From contig DGVT01000100.1 of NCBI GenBank assembly GCA_002395965.1, forward strand, positions 1 to 36,623: DNA of 36,623 bases, written 5' to 3'. The stretch comes from Porphyromonadaceae bacterium UBA4277 (GTDB lineage: Bacteria > Bacteroidota > Bacteroidia > Bacteroidales > Muribaculaceae). Position numbers and translations under genes: made by a program. Each line of letters opens with the position of its first letter. Positions within the stretch are counted from its first letter, which is position 1. This document shows positions 21,565 to 30,174 of the stretch, piece after piece. The notes beneath the pieces were generated by a model, which was given only the letters and a program-made list of their open reading frames with translations, searched no databases and had not been told where the DNA came from.

Positions 21565-22467
21565 GGCTTCGTGAGCCTTCTCGAGCGAGGTGATGAGAGC
21601 CTTGCCTGCTGTGGTGTTTTCCACAAAGCTGATGCACGACTCCACCTTGGGGAGCATACTGCCGGGAGCAAAGTGTCCCTCGGCGATATACTGGCGAGCC
21701 TCGGCAATGGTCATGCTATCGAGGTCGCGCTGGTCGGGCTTGTTGAAGTTGACCGAGACCTTATCTACTGCGGTGAGGATTACCAGCATGTCGGCATTGA
21801 GGTCGAGCGCGAGCTTGGCACTGGCGCGATCCTTGTCGATCACGGCAGCCACGCCCTCGTAGTCACCGGGACCTTTTTCCATCACTGGGATGCCGCCACC
21901 ACCCACGGTGATGACCACGCTGTGCAGCCCCACGAGCTGCTCCACGATGGGGAGTTCGACGATTTTCACCGGTATGGGCGAGGGCACCACACGGCGGTAG
22001 CCGCGGCCGGCATCCTCGACGAAGGTGTAGCCTGTCTCAGCCACGATGCGGTCGGCATCCTCCTTGCTGTAGAACATGCCCACGGGCTTGGTGGGGTGCT
22101 GGAAGGCGCTGTCGGCGGGATCGACCACCACCTGAGTGACAACAGCTGCACAAGGTTTGTTGATGCCGCGGCGAGCGAGCTCGCGCTCCACTGCCTGCTG
22201 CAGGTGATAACCGATGTAACCCTGCGTCATAGCTCCGCACTCGGGGAACGGCATGGCGGGAGTGCCGCCGCCGTTGTTGGCCGAGTACTCAAAAGCTAAG
22301 TTCACCATGCCCACTTGCGGACCATTGCCATGACCGATGACCACGTCGTAACCTTCCTCAACGAGATCGACGATAGTAGATGCCGTGGTCTTCACCAATT
22401 CGAGCTGCTGCTCGGGTGTCTTTCCTAAGGCGTTACCGCCCAGGGCTATAACAAGACGTTTGTTCAT
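21529..22467 (-). CDS. arcC: Carbamate kinase
   Basis: A 312-residue amino-acid kinase family enzyme that transfers phosphate from carbamoyl phosphate to ADP, the ATP-yielding last step of the arginine deiminase pathway. Signatures are VIALGGNALG (residues ~5-14), GHGNGPQVG (~45-53), VITVGGGGIPV and the kinase-type segment ASAKLALDLNADMLVILTAVDKV, ending with GSMLPKVES. Length is normal for the family. It is encoded on the same strand as arcB and downstream of it (147-base gap), but a dispersed leader repeat with its own -7 box lies between them, so it may also be transcribed alone. Its 3' end is duplicated at 19362-19430. Confidence 0.96.
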   Translation of the reverse strand: MNKRLVIALGGNALGKTPEQQLELVKTTASTIVDLVEEGYDVVIGHGNGPQVGMVNLAFEYSANNGGGTPAMPFPECGAMTQGYIGYHLQQAVERELARRGINKPCAAVVTQVVVDPADSAFQHPTKPVGMFYSKEDADRIVAETGYTFVEDAGRGYRRVVPSPIPVKIVELPIVEQLVGLHSVVITVGGGGIPVMEKGPGDYEGVAAVIDKDRASAKLALDLNADMLVILTAVDKVSVNFNKPDQRDLDSMTIAEARQYIAEGHFAPGSMLPKVESCISFVENTTAGKALITSLEKAHEALQGKTGTLIVK

Positions 22468-22475
22468 ATTAATTT

Positions 22476-22540
22476 AGTAAACAAGCAGACGAGTAAACGA
22501 GTAAACAAGCGGGCTAACGCAAATTTAGCTACAAGCCGTT
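22476..22540 (-). repeat. Dispersed leader repeat upstream of arcC
   Basis: On the minus strand it reads gcttgtagctaaatttgcgt, then tagcccgcttgtttactcg and further TCGTTTAC-like octamers, ending just before the arcC ATG. This is the same element, in the same orientation to the gene, as that before the macroglobulin gene (2884-2976). The -7-like TAAATTTG is at 22520-22527. The bases 22541-22614 add a small hairpin (ccaagcattgcttgg) and no gene. Confidence 0.65.
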
Positions 22541-22614
22541 ATGTAGTGCCAAGCATTGCTTGGTAGTTACGGGTTACAAGTCTGCTAATCTTAGTTTATA
22601 CTTTAATAGATGGC

Positions 22615-23607
22615 TTATTTCAGGGTTGCATACATCACAGCCTTGATGGTGTGCATGCGGTTCTCGGCCTCGTCAAAGACCCTCGACTGCGGACCGCGGA
22701 ACACCTTGTCGGTAACTTCCATCTCGGGCAGACCGAACTTGTCGTAGATGTCCTTGCCGATGGTTGTCTCCAGGTCGTGGAACGAAGGCAGGCAGTGCAA
22801 GAAGATTGCATTGGGGTTAGCGTTGGCCATCACTGCATCGTTCACCTGATAGGGGCTGAGCAGCTTGATGCGCTGAGCCCAGATCTCGTCGGGCTCACCC
22901 ATCGACACCCAGATGTCGGTATAGATAACGTCGGCATTCTTGGTTCCTTCCTTCACGTCGTCGGTAAGGGTGATAGTGCAGCCATTTTGAGCGGCAATCT
23001 CACGGCAAGTAGCCACGAGTTCGTCATCAGGCATATTGTCCTTAGGACCGCAAGCCACGAAGTTGATACCTAATTTGGCCGAAACCACCATCAGCGAGTT
23101 GGCAACGTTGTTGCGAGCATCGCCCATGAAGACCATCTTCAGGCCCTTATAGCGACCGAAGTTCTCCTCGATTGTCAGCACGTCGGCCAGCATCTGTGTG
23201 GGGTGGAACTGTGTAGTCAGACCGTTCCACACGGGCACACCTGCATGCTTTGCAAGGTCTTCGACGATAGCCTGGTCAAAGCCACGGTATTCGATGCCGT
23301 CGAACATGCGGCCCAGCACCTTTGCAGTGTCTTCGAGCGACTCTTTCTTGCCCATCTGCGACGAACCCGGATCGAGATAAGTCACGCCCATACCCAGGTC
23401 GTTACCGGCCACCTCAAACGAGCAGCGAGTGCGAGTAGAGGTCTTTTCGAAAAGCAGAACGATGTTCTTGCCGGTAAGATACTTGTGGGGAGTGCCGGCG
23501 CGTTTCATGCGCTTGAAATCCTTAGAAAGCTCTAACAAATACTGAATCTCTTCGGTTGAAAAATCGAGTAACTTCAAGAAACTTCTTCCTGATAAACTTC
23601 TTGGCAT
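22615..23607 (-). CDS. arcB: Ornithine carbamoyltransferase (catabolic type)
   Basis: A 330-residue enzyme interconverting citrulline plus phosphate with ornithine plus carbamoyl phosphate. The carbamoyl-phosphate site STRTR is at residues 57-61, with RGFDQ, FHPTQMLAD and the ornithine-site HCLPSFHD all present. The N-terminus (SLSGRSFLKLLDFSTEEIQ) and the ~330-residue length match the ArcB/catabolic group more than the short anabolic enzymes of Bacteroidetes, which use acetylornithine. It lies upstream of arcC on the same strand and diverges from rocA, matching a catabolic role. The promoter is at 23714-23746. Confidence 0.94.
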   Translation of the reverse strand: MPRSLSGRSFLKLLDFSTEEIQYLLELSKDFKRMKRAGTPHKYLTGKNIVLLFEKTSTRTRCSFEVAGNDLGMGVTYLDPGSSQMGKKESLEDTAKVLGRMFDGIEYRGFDQAIVEDLAKHAGVPVWNGLTTQFHPTQMLADVLTIEENFGRYKGLKMVFMGDARNNVANSLMVVSAKLGINFVACGPKDNMPDDELVATCREIAAQNGCTITLTDDVKEGTKNADVIYTDIWVSMGEPDEIWAQRIKLLSPYQVNDAVMANANPNAIFLHCLPSFHDLETTIGKDIYDKFGLPEMEVTDKVFRGPQSRVFDEAENRMHTIKAVMYATLK

Positions 23608-23713
23608 AGTTAAAAATTTTTATAAGGTTAATAGATTAATAATATCGTCATGCGCTGAAGGTTAGCTGCCTTGGATCAAGGTGCTTGACATGGCACCTTT
23701 TCCATGGCGGTGG

Positions 23714-23746
23714 CAAAGTTACGCTTTTTTCGGGCAACGAGCACAA
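23714..23746 (-). promoter_or_regulatory. Putative promoter of arcB
   Basis: On the minus strand TAACTTTG (23714-23721) lies 22 bases after a TTG (23744-23746). The leader to the ATG would be about 100 bases and includes a hairpin AAGGTGC/GCACCTT (23678-23699). The 402-base divergent gap to rocA holds this and the rocA promoter, and no gene. Confidence 0.5.
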
Positions 23747-23902
23747 TTATTTCAATATTTTTATGCTTTTTCTCGGCTCGTCATAGCCACAACAGCCCTA
23801 ACGGCATGCTCCACACCATGCAAAGCACTTACCAATCATAAAATTTGAGTGGGTGAAATTTAGCATTTGTTATCTGATATTATAAAAATAGGCATTTAGG
23901 TG

Positions 23903-23934
23903 CTTGATAATTCAATTAATAATATGTAAATTTG
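23903..23934 (+). promoter_or_regulatory. Putative promoter of rocA
   Basis: CTTG (23903-23906), a 20-base spacer, then TAAATTTG (23927-23934) followed by C. The ATG is about 70 bases further on. Confidence 0.6.
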
Positions 23935-24009
23935 CAGCGGAAAAGGCAGTAATGCCTTCGACACTGCTAAGATGCATAACATTAACTAAACCAGAAATAT
24001 TTATTAGTC

Positions 24010-25635
24010 ATGAACAATTCTGTAATTACCTTCCCGGTTCCAGCCAATGAGCCGGTAAAAGCCTACATGGCGGGTTCTCCCGAGCGCGTAGCCTTGGATC
24101 GTGAACTTGAGCGTCAAAGTAACATGGTTGTTGACATCCCCATCATCATCGGCGGCAAGGAAATCCGCACCGGCGATGTGGGCCAGATTACCTGCCCTCA
24201 CGACCACAAGCACGTGCTTGCCACCTATCACAAGGTGGGCCGCAAAGAGGTGGAACTGGCCATAGACACAGCTATGGAAGCCTGGAAGCAGTGGAGCCGC
24301 ACTCCGTGGACCACTCGCGCAGCTATTGTGATGAAGATGGCCGAGCTGCTTGCCACCAAGTATCGTCCCATCATGAATGCCGCTTGCATGCTTGGCCAGA
24401 GCAAAAACATCTATCAGGCCGAAATCGACTCGGCATGCGAGACCATCGACTTCTTCCGCTACAACGTGCACTATGCATCGAAAATATATGCCATGCAGCC
24501 CAAAGACGGCAATGGCCAGCTCAATCACACCGAGTACCGTCCGCTCGAAGGCTTCGTGCTGGCCGTGACTCCGTTTAACTTCACATCGATTGCCTCCAAC
24601 CTGTGCATGACACCGGTGCTCATGGGCAACGTGGCACTATGGAAACCTTCAACCACCGCCCTGCTGAGCAACTACTACCTCATGCAGATCTACAAAGAAG
24701 CCGGCCTGCCCGACGGCGTGGTGAACTTCCTGCCGGGCAGCGGTGCCCTTATCGGCGAGGTGGCCACACAATCGAAATATTTTGCCGGCATACACTTCAC
24801 CGGCAGCACCGACACGTTCAAGTCGCTGTGGAAACAGGCAAGCATGAATGTGGACAATTACATTTCCTACCCGCGACTTGTGGGCGAAACCGGCGGCAAA
24901 GACTTCATCTTTGTGCATCCCTCGGCCGACAAGAAGGCCGTGGCCACAGCAGCATTCTGCGGAGCATTTGAGTTCCAGGGACAGAAGTGCTCGGCAGCAT
25001 CGCGAATGTACATTCCCAAGAGCCTCTGGCCCGATGTGCTGGCCGACATGAAACGCATGGCTGCCGAAGTGAAAATGGGTGATGTGAAAGACGCCGGAAA
25101 CTTCATCAATGCAGTTATCGACGAAGCCTCGTTCAACAAGTGCAAGTCATATATCGACTACGCCAACGAAGCCGCCGACGCACAAGTGGTGCTGGGCGGC
25201 AAGTGCGACAACAGCATCGGCTGGTTCGTTGAGCCCACCGTTATCGAAACCAGCAACCCGCACTTCAAGTCGATGGAAGAAGAAATCTTCGGCCCGGTAA
25301 TCACCGTTTACCCCTACGACGACGAGAAGTGGGAAGAAGCCCTCGAGCAGTGTGAGAGCACATCGCCCTACGGCTTGACCGGTGCCGTCTTCGGCCAGGA
25401 CCGCATGGCCGTGGAGCACATCACCAAGAAACTGAGCTATGCAGCCGGCAACTTCTACATCAACGACAAGCCCACAGGCGCCGTGGTGGGCATGCAGCCC
25501 TTCGGTGGAGCACGTGCCAGCGGCACCAACGACAAGGCCGGCGGCGAATTTAACCTCATACGCTGGATTATTCCGCGTGTCATCAAGGAAACACTGGTGT
25601 CGCCCACCGACTACCGCTACACTTATCTGAAATAA
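24010..25635 (+). CDS. rocA: L-glutamate gamma-semialdehyde (1-pyrroline-5-carboxylate) dehydrogenase
   Basis: A 541-residue aldehyde dehydrogenase that oxidises glutamate semialdehyde to glutamate with NAD+. The general-base Glu is in RLVGETGGKDFIFVHPSA, the catalytic Cys in FEFQGQKCSAASR, the NAD-binding motif is FTGSTDTF, and the family-typical ending MQPFGGARASGTNDKAGG is present. Its length and motifs match the single-function, ALDH4A1-like form rather than a PutA fusion, and no proline dehydrogenase is encoded nearby. It follows a clear promoter and precedes arcA by 186 bases, completing the route arginine-ornithine-glutamate. Confidence 0.95.
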   Translation: MNNSVITFPVPANEPVKAYMAGSPERVALDRELERQSNMVVDIPIIIGGKEIRTGDVGQITCPHDHKHVLATYHKVGRKEVELAIDTAMEAWKQWSRTPWTTRAAIVMKMAELLATKYRPIMNAACMLGQSKNIYQAEIDSACETIDFFRYNVHYASKIYAMQPKDGNGQLNHTEYRPLEGFVLAVTPFNFTSIASNLCMTPVLMGNVALWKPSTTALLSNYYLMQIYKEAGLPDGVVNFLPGSGALIGEVATQSKYFAGIHFTGSTDTFKSLWKQASMNVDNYISYPRLVGETGGKDFIFVHPSADKKAVATAAFCGAFEFQGQKCSAASRMYIPKSLWPDVLADMKRMAAEVKMGDVKDAGNFINAVIDEASFNKCKSYIDYANEAADAQVVLGGKCDNSIGWFVEPTVIETSNPHFKSMEEEIFGPVITVYPYDDEKWEEALEQCESTSPYGLTGAVFGQDRMAVEHITKKLSYAAGNFYINDKPTGAVVGMQPFGGARASGTNDKAGGEFNLIRWIIPRVIKETLVSPTDYRYTYLK

Positions 25636-25694
25636 CTAACAACCAAATCTAAAGCTCGCAAGCAAGGTAATGCACTCAGCGACCATAAGACGTT

Positions 25695-25740
25695 ATGCAG
25701 GCAGTTGCCCCTCTGACAACAAGAGAGGAGCTGCCTGCAT
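25695..25740 (+). terminator. Strong hairpin between rocA and arcA
   Basis: ATGCAGGCAG (25695-25704) pairs perfectly with CTGCCTGCAT (25731-25740), extended inside by CCTCT/AGAGG. No T run follows, so it may be a partial terminator, an attenuator or an mRNA-stabilising stem. No good promoter is seen between it and arcA, which suggests arcA is read through from rocA. Confidence 0.55.
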
Positions 25741-25821
25741 GGCATCATTGCGAGGCATTTAGCCAAACGGCTAAGACCATAACAAACTTAAGAATAGAGA
25801 CCAAACTTATACCATTAACGC

Positions 25822-27075
25822 ATGAATAAAGAAAATTTATTTTCTCCTTGTAAAATCAATGTAAGCTCAGAAACGGGTCGCCTCAGGGCAGTGTTGCTCC
25901 ACCGACCCGGCGTGGAAATTGAGTGCATGACGCCGCTCAATGCCCACCGCGCACTCTACAGCGACATTCTGAACAAGAACATAGTAGATAAAGAGTATGC
26001 CAACTTTAGCGGCGTGCTGGAGAAATGGGCGCAGGTTTACTATGTTGAAGACATCTTAGAGCAATTACTCGTTGACGACAACATCAAGCAAGAGCTGGCC
26101 GACCGCCAGATGACCGACATCGCAACCCGGCTGGCAGCACAGAGCGGCAACACGTCGGATGAAGCCGTGGCACAGCACTTGGCCAAAATCCTCATCGAAG
26201 GCTACGAGCGCCCCGACTGGGACGGAGCTTCGCCCGAGCGCTACCTGGTGGAACCGCTTTACAACCTGTTTTTCACGCGCGACGCATCATCGACGGTTTA
26301 TGACCGAGTGCTGATCAACTCCATGAGCTTCGACGTGCGCAAACGCGAAACGCTCATCTACAATGCCATCTTCAGGCACTTTTTCAAGGTTGACACGCTC
26401 AATGCCCTGTCATGGGACAATACGGCCCGCACCGAGGGCGGTGACGTGCAGATTGCCTCACCCGACCTGTTGTGCATAGGCCAGGGCATACGCACCAACG
26501 CCAAGGGCATAGAATACCTGGCACAGCAGTTTGCTGCCGAGCGCGAGCACTTCAACATTCTCGTACAGGAATTGCCCGAAGAGCCCGACTCGTTCATACA
26601 CCTCGACATGGTGTTCACCTTCTTGGGTAAGCACCAGTGCATGGCCTTCGAACCCATGCTCACCAAGAAAGGCCTCTTTGCCAATAAGGCAACCACCCTG
26701 ATCAGCATCGACCACGGCAAGATCACCTATTCGCCTGTCGATAACATGATCAAGGGCCTGAACAGCCTGGGATGGGAAATCGAGCCGGTGATAGGCGGTG
26801 GCAGCGACCCATGGGTGCAGCTGCGCGAACAGTGGCACAGCGGTGCCAACTTCTTCGCCTTAGGCGACGGCAAGGTGATAGGCTACAGGCGGAATGTCAA
26901 CACCATCGAGGCACTGAACCGCGCCGGCTTCGACGTGCTCAACGCCGAAGACGTGGTGAGCGGAAAGGAAGACATGAACCGGCACGAGAAATTCGTTGTC
27001 ACCTTCCCGGCCGGCGAGCTGCCACGCGCCGGCGGCGGTGCACGCTGCATGACCATGCCACTGCTGCGCGACTGA
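25822..27075 (+). CDS. arcA: Arginine deiminase
   Basis: A 417-residue guanidino-group hydrolase that converts arginine to citrulline and ammonia. Expected catalytic features are present: LFFTRDASS with the substrate Asp (~residue 151), EGGDV, HLDMVFTFL with the catalytic Glu/His region, and the nucleophile Cys in GGGARCMTMPLLRD at the C-terminus. The N-terminus (INVSSETGRLRAVLLHRPG) is typical. It lies downstream of rocA and divergent from arcCB, so the deiminase pathway genes are split into two transcription units. No arcD antiporter is adjacent. A terminator follows. Confidence 0.96.
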   Translation: MNKENLFSPCKINVSSETGRLRAVLLHRPGVEIECMTPLNAHRALYSDILNKNIVDKEYANFSGVLEKWAQVYYVEDILEQLLVDDNIKQELADRQMTDIATRLAAQSGNTSDEAVAQHLAKILIEGYERPDWDGASPERYLVEPLYNLFFTRDASSTVYDRVLINSMSFDVRKRETLIYNAIFRHFFKVDTLNALSWDNTARTEGGDVQIASPDLLCIGQGIRTNAKGIEYLAQQFAAEREHFNILVQELPEEPDSFIHLDMVFTFLGKHQCMAFEPMLTKKGLFANKATTLISIDHGKITYSPVDNMIKGLNSLGWEIEPVIGGGSDPWVQLREQWHSGANFFALGDGKVIGYRRNVNTIEALNRAGFDVLNAEDVVSGKEDMNRHEKFVVTFPAGELPRAGGGARCMTMPLLRD

Positions 27076-27098
27076 CACACACGTCATATAACGCTAAT

Positions 27099-27142
27099 AA
27101 GCCGGAGGACACACACTTCAGTGTAGCCCCCGGCTTTTTCAT
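27099..27142 (+). terminator. Terminator of arcA
   Basis: AAGCCGG (27099-27105) pairs with CCGGCTT (27130-27136), with ACAC/GTGT pairing inside, followed by tttcattttt. It also faces the 3' end of the minus-strand acyltransferase gene at 27162. Confidence 0.8.
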
Positions 27143-27161
27143 TTTTATTAGATTACTTAAT

Positions 27162-28244
27162 CTAAGTTGGACTGCTAAATCCCGACATCCATTGCTTGAC
27201 GGGGACAGTAATAAGTCGGTGCGCCACGCAGGCAGTCAACAGTGTGACCAGCAACGCCAAAAGCCAGTGCAATGGCAACGGCAAACTCACATTGACGGCC
27301 TCAAGCGCCTTGCGTGTGAGCACCAGGGTTAGATAATGCACGATATAGATTTCCATGCTCAGCCGCCCCAGCATCACCAGCCACTTCGACGACAGCAACC
27401 GCGCGACTGCACCTCGCCGGAGACGCGCACCTGTAAAGACCGCTATCAGCATCATAGCAGGCAAGTACCATAGCAGCGTAAACTGGAATGCACCGGGCAT
27501 GAGCGGAAAGAAAGATGCTCCCACAACACACGCAACAGTCACAGCCATCGCGCAAAGCTCGACCGATGTGGCACGTTGCCATGACAGCTGTGAACGACTT
27601 CCGTCTTTAGTTCGGTACCAAGTTAAAAATCTATATAGCATCATGCCCGACGCAAATTCTATCATCCTTGTTATGGGGAAAATATAGTAAACATAGCCAT
27701 CACTTGAATTGACCACGCACGCAACAGTTATAAAATATGTAATAGCAAAAGCCACAAGCAGCAACGCACCACGGCATAACGACAGCCTGCCAAAAGCCTT
27801 GGTCATCAGCGGGAAACACACATAGCACGCCAAGAGCGAGCTCATGAACCATGCCGCCTGATTATAAGAAAAAGCATAGTATGGCCCAGGTATCCAACTC
27901 TGCATCAGAAAGATGTGAAACGGCAAATCCCACCTCACCCCAAATTCCGAGAACAGCACAATAGGCACCAGGGTGAGCCAGTAGAGAGGCAGAAACGAGC
28001 CCATGCGCCGCATGAGAATGCGTTTCATCGCCTTTATCACACCGAGGTTGCTGCCTCCATAACGCTTCATCATAAAAAAACCGCTGACGATGAAGAAAAA
28101 CGTCATCACCAATCGCGAAAACATAGCAGTACATCCCCACACTCCCATGTGGTAGCCCACCACCTCCAGCACAGCCAGGCCACGCAGGCCATCCATTGCC
28201 CTCACCCTATCGGTTTCGGCCAAAATTCCACTCATCATCTTCAA
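27162..28244 (-). CDS. Acyltransferase family 3 membrane protein
   Basis: A 360-residue multi-pass membrane protein of the OafA/YrhL acyltransferase-3 family, which O-acylates cell-surface glycans. It begins with the conserved RAMDGLRGLAVLEVVGYHMG (residues ~14-33), carrying the RGLAxL motif and a His thought to be catalytic, and continues with FFIVSGFFMMKR (~50-61). About ten hydrophobic helices follow, and the family length (~350) fits. Near the end, MEIYIVHYLTLVL matches the family's last conserved helix. It is convergent with arcA. The small gene at 28281 lies upstream on the same strand with a 36-base gap. The acyl group and target glycan cannot be told. Confidence 0.87.
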   Translation of the reverse strand: MKMMSGILAETDRVRAMDGLRGLAVLEVVGYHMGVWGCTAMFSRLVMTFFFIVSGFFMMKRYGGSNLGVIKAMKRILMRRMGSFLPLYWLTLVPIVLFSEFGVRWDLPFHIFLMQSWIPGPYYAFSYNQAAWFMSSLLACYVCFPLMTKAFGRLSLCRGALLLVAFAITYFITVACVVNSSDGYVYYIFPITRMIEFASGMMLYRFLTWYRTKDGSRSQLSWQRATSVELCAMAVTVACVVGASFFPLMPGAFQFTLLWYLPAMMLIAVFTGARLRRGAVARLLSSKWLVMLGRLSMEIYIVHYLTLVLTRKALEAVNVSLPLPLHWLLALLVTLLTACVAHRLITVPVKQWMSGFSSPT

Positions 28245-28280
28245 CCGTCAAGTGTCGTCACATAGTGGCACGCTGGAGCG

Positions 28281-28508
28281 TCAGTCAAGAGTCACGCGGG
28301 CAAAGCTGCCGTCGGCCCGGTCGCGAATGCCGAAAAAGTCGGCTTCATCTATAATCTCGGGGTTTTCACAGCCGGCATAGTTATGCTCAATCACATCACG
28401 CAGCTCCTGAAATTTCGCCTGCGCCTGCTCCTCGTTGCTAAAGTGGAACGTGTCGCTTGCACTGCTACCCTGGCTATAATAGGAAAATGTTACTACATAT
28501 TGCTTCAT
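28281..28508 (-). CDS. Small hypothetical cytosolic protein
   Basis: A 75-residue protein without signal peptide or membrane helix. It opens with a beta-like KQYVVTFSYYSQGSSASDTF, then a helix (NEEQAQAKFQELRDVIEHNY) and ends FFGIRDRADGSFARVTLD. This looks like a small alpha/beta fold, but no family is recognised. Codon use matches core genes, and the regular alternation of hydrophobic residues supports a real gene. It may be cotranscribed with the acyltransferase gene downstream (36-base gap). The 221 bases before it (28509-28729) hold only the divergent promoter of the next gene. Confidence 0.65.
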   Translation of the reverse strand: MKQYVVTFSYYSQGSSASDTFHFSNEEQAQAKFQELRDVIEHNYAGCENPEIIDEADFFGIRDRADGSFARVTLD

Positions 28509-28670
28509 AACTGCATCTACATTTATTCAACTGCTAAGTTACAACATTCTCCGTAATGGGCCACCACGACAGCGAAATTATTAGCAATTTTTCAAATATG
28601 GTTCTATAAACTCCACTATTCAAGGCTTTTCAATCACACAATGAAAATGTTAACAATCGTCAAAACACTA

Positions 28671-28700
28671 TTGCCGTTTAATCGGCTTTCATTATTTTTG
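28671..28700 (+). promoter_or_regulatory. Putative promoter of the double-psi-barrel protein gene
   Basis: TTG (28671-28673), a 19-base spacer, then TATTTTTG (28693-28700), 29 bases before the ATG. Confidence 0.55.
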
Positions 28701-28729
28701 TAACATAGTAACCAATTAACTACTGCATT

Positions 28730-29125
28730 ATGAGATGTTTCATTCTACCGGTTGTTATTGTTTTCGCCTTGTCGGCACTCGCACAAGAATTCACCATGCG
28801 AGCCACAAAATACCACCCCGGCACAGGCGGTGCAGGCTGGGTAACAGCCAGCGGGTCACGCATCGACGGCAGCAAGCTCCGTAACTACGAAATACGCTGG
28901 GTAGCCCTCTCGCGCGACATGTTCGACAGGCATGGCTTCAAACTGGGCGACACCATCAACGTAACATGCAAAAACGTCCCTAAGCTCAATGGCAAATGGG
29001 TGGTGAAAGACCGCATGGGCACCCGCCGGCCAAAACACATTGATTTCCTGCTGCCCAAGGGCGACAACTATGGCTTCACCAGTCCCACAAACGTCACTAT
29101 AGAAAAGGTGAAACGAGGCACTTGA
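28730..29125 (+). CDS. Secreted double-psi beta-barrel (3D/RlpA-like) protein
   Basis: A 131-residue protein with a signal peptide (MRCFILPVVIVFALSALAQ). The mature part fits a small double-psi beta-barrel: ATKYHPGTGGAGWVTASGSR at the start, WVALSRDMFDRHGFKLGDTI in the middle, and WVVKDRMGTRRPKHIDFLLP with the final Asp expected of the 3D/RlpA/MltA-type barrel. Such proteins bind or cleave peptidoglycan glycan strands. The KDRM...IDFL block is common in Bacteroidales homologues. It stands alone with its own promoter and terminator. Enzymatic activity is not certain. Confidence 0.75.
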   Translation: MRCFILPVVIVFALSALAQEFTMRATKYHPGTGGAGWVTASGSRIDGSKLRNYEIRWVALSRDMFDRHGFKLGDTINVTCKNVPKLNGKWVVKDRMGTRRPKHIDFLLPKGDNYGFTSPTNVTIEKVKRGT

Positions 29126-29174
29126 GAGCCATAAACAGCCCTAAAACAATGTATCAAACAGTTAAAAAACAATA

Positions 29175-29210
29175 AAAACGACTTTTTTTCGAAGTCGTTT
29201 TTCTTTTTAT
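29175..29210 (+). terminator. Rho-independent terminator
   Basis: AAAACGACTT (29175-29184) pairs with AAGTCGTTTT (29192-29201), followed by a T-rich tract (tctttttatc). Confidence 0.8.
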
Positions 29211-29254
29211 CAAAAAAACACATGACCAACCCTGCCATTCTCTGAATAAATTTG

Positions 29255-29262
29255 TACCTTTG
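29255..29262 (+). promoter_or_regulatory. Putative -7 box of the nfnA operon
   Basis: TACCTTTG followed by C fits TAnnTTTG(C), 57 bases before the nfnA ATG; the -33 element is weak. Confidence 0.5.
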
Positions 29263-29318
29263 CAGCGATTTACCAGAAACATCAACTAATTAACTTTACA
29301 TACTTATTTTTCAAGACA

Positions 29319-30101
29319 ATGAACAAGATTGTATCGAAAGAGAAATTTTCGGAGAACGTGACCAAGCTGGTAGTCGAAGCCCCGCTGATAGCCAAGGCTC
29401 GCCGTGCCGGTCACTTCGTGATTGTGCGTTGTGGCGAAAAGGGTGAGCGCATTCCGCTGACCATTGCCGACAGCGACATCAAAGCTGGCACTATTACCCT
29501 GGTTATTCAAGCCGTTGGCGAATCGACGAAGAAGATTTGCGCCCTCGAGCCCGGCGATTGCCTTACCGACGTTGTGGGTCCTCTGGGCCAAGCCACACAC
29601 ATCCAGAACTACGGCACCGTGCTGTGCTGCGGCGGTGGTGTGGGTGTCGCTCCGCTGCTTCCCATCATCCGAGCCATGAAGGCTGCCGGCAACCGCGTGG
29701 TCAGCGTGCTCGCAGGTCGCAGCAAAGACCTGATTATCATGGAGAAGGAAGTGCGCGAATCGAGCGACGACGTTATCATCATGACCGATGATGGCTCGTA
29801 TGGCAACAAAGGCCTTGTCACGGCTGGCGTGGAAGAAGTCATCAAGCGCGAGAAGGTGGACTATTGCGTCACCATCGGCCCGGCCATCATGATGAAATTC
29901 GTGGCCAAGCTCACAAAGGAATATAACGTGCCCACCGAGGCTTCGCTCAACGCCATCATGGTTGACGGTACCGGAATGTGCGGTGCCTGCCGTGTGAATG
30001 TGGGTGGCAAGACACGCTTTGTGTGTGTTGAGGGACCTGAATTTGACGCTCATCAAATCGACTTCGACGAGCTCATGATGCGTCTCAAGGGAGCACAATA
30101 A
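29319..30101 (+). CDS. nfnA: NfnA-type ferredoxin-NADP reductase subunit (sulfide/dihydroorotate dehydrogenase-like FAD/NAD-binding protein)
   Basis: A 260-residue flavoprotein of the dihydroorotate-dehydrogenase electron-transfer type. An N-terminal FAD-binding barrel (RIPLTIADSD, residues ~47-56) is followed by the NAD-binding domain (LCCGGGVGVAPLLPIIRAMK, ~102-121) and, near the C-terminus, the [2Fe-2S] ligands in DGTGMCGACRVNVGG...FVC (three Cys plus a nearby Asp). It pairs with the next gene, 73 bases away, forming the two-subunit complex that in characterised relatives (NfnAB) couples NADH, NADPH and ferredoxin by electron bifurcation. Bifurcation has not been shown for Bacteroidales members, so the exact reaction here is inferred. 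Confidence 0.88.
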   Translation: MNKIVSKEKFSENVTKLVVEAPLIAKARRAGHFVIVRCGEKGERIPLTIADSDIKAGTITLVIQAVGESTKKICALEPGDCLTDVVGPLGQATHIQNYGTVLCCGGGVGVAPLLPIIRAMKAAGNRVVSVLAGRSKDLIIMEKEVRESSDDVIIMTDDGSYGNKGLVTAGVEEVIKREKVDYCVTIGPAIMMKFVAKLTKEYNVPTEASLNAIMVDGTGMCGACRVNVGGKTRFVCVEGPEFDAHQIDFDELMMRLKGAQ

Positions 30102-30174
30102 ATTTTAATTACGAATTAAGAATTATCAATAAGCTGAGGTCAGCATGACCGACAGCCATAACAAAAGAATAATA

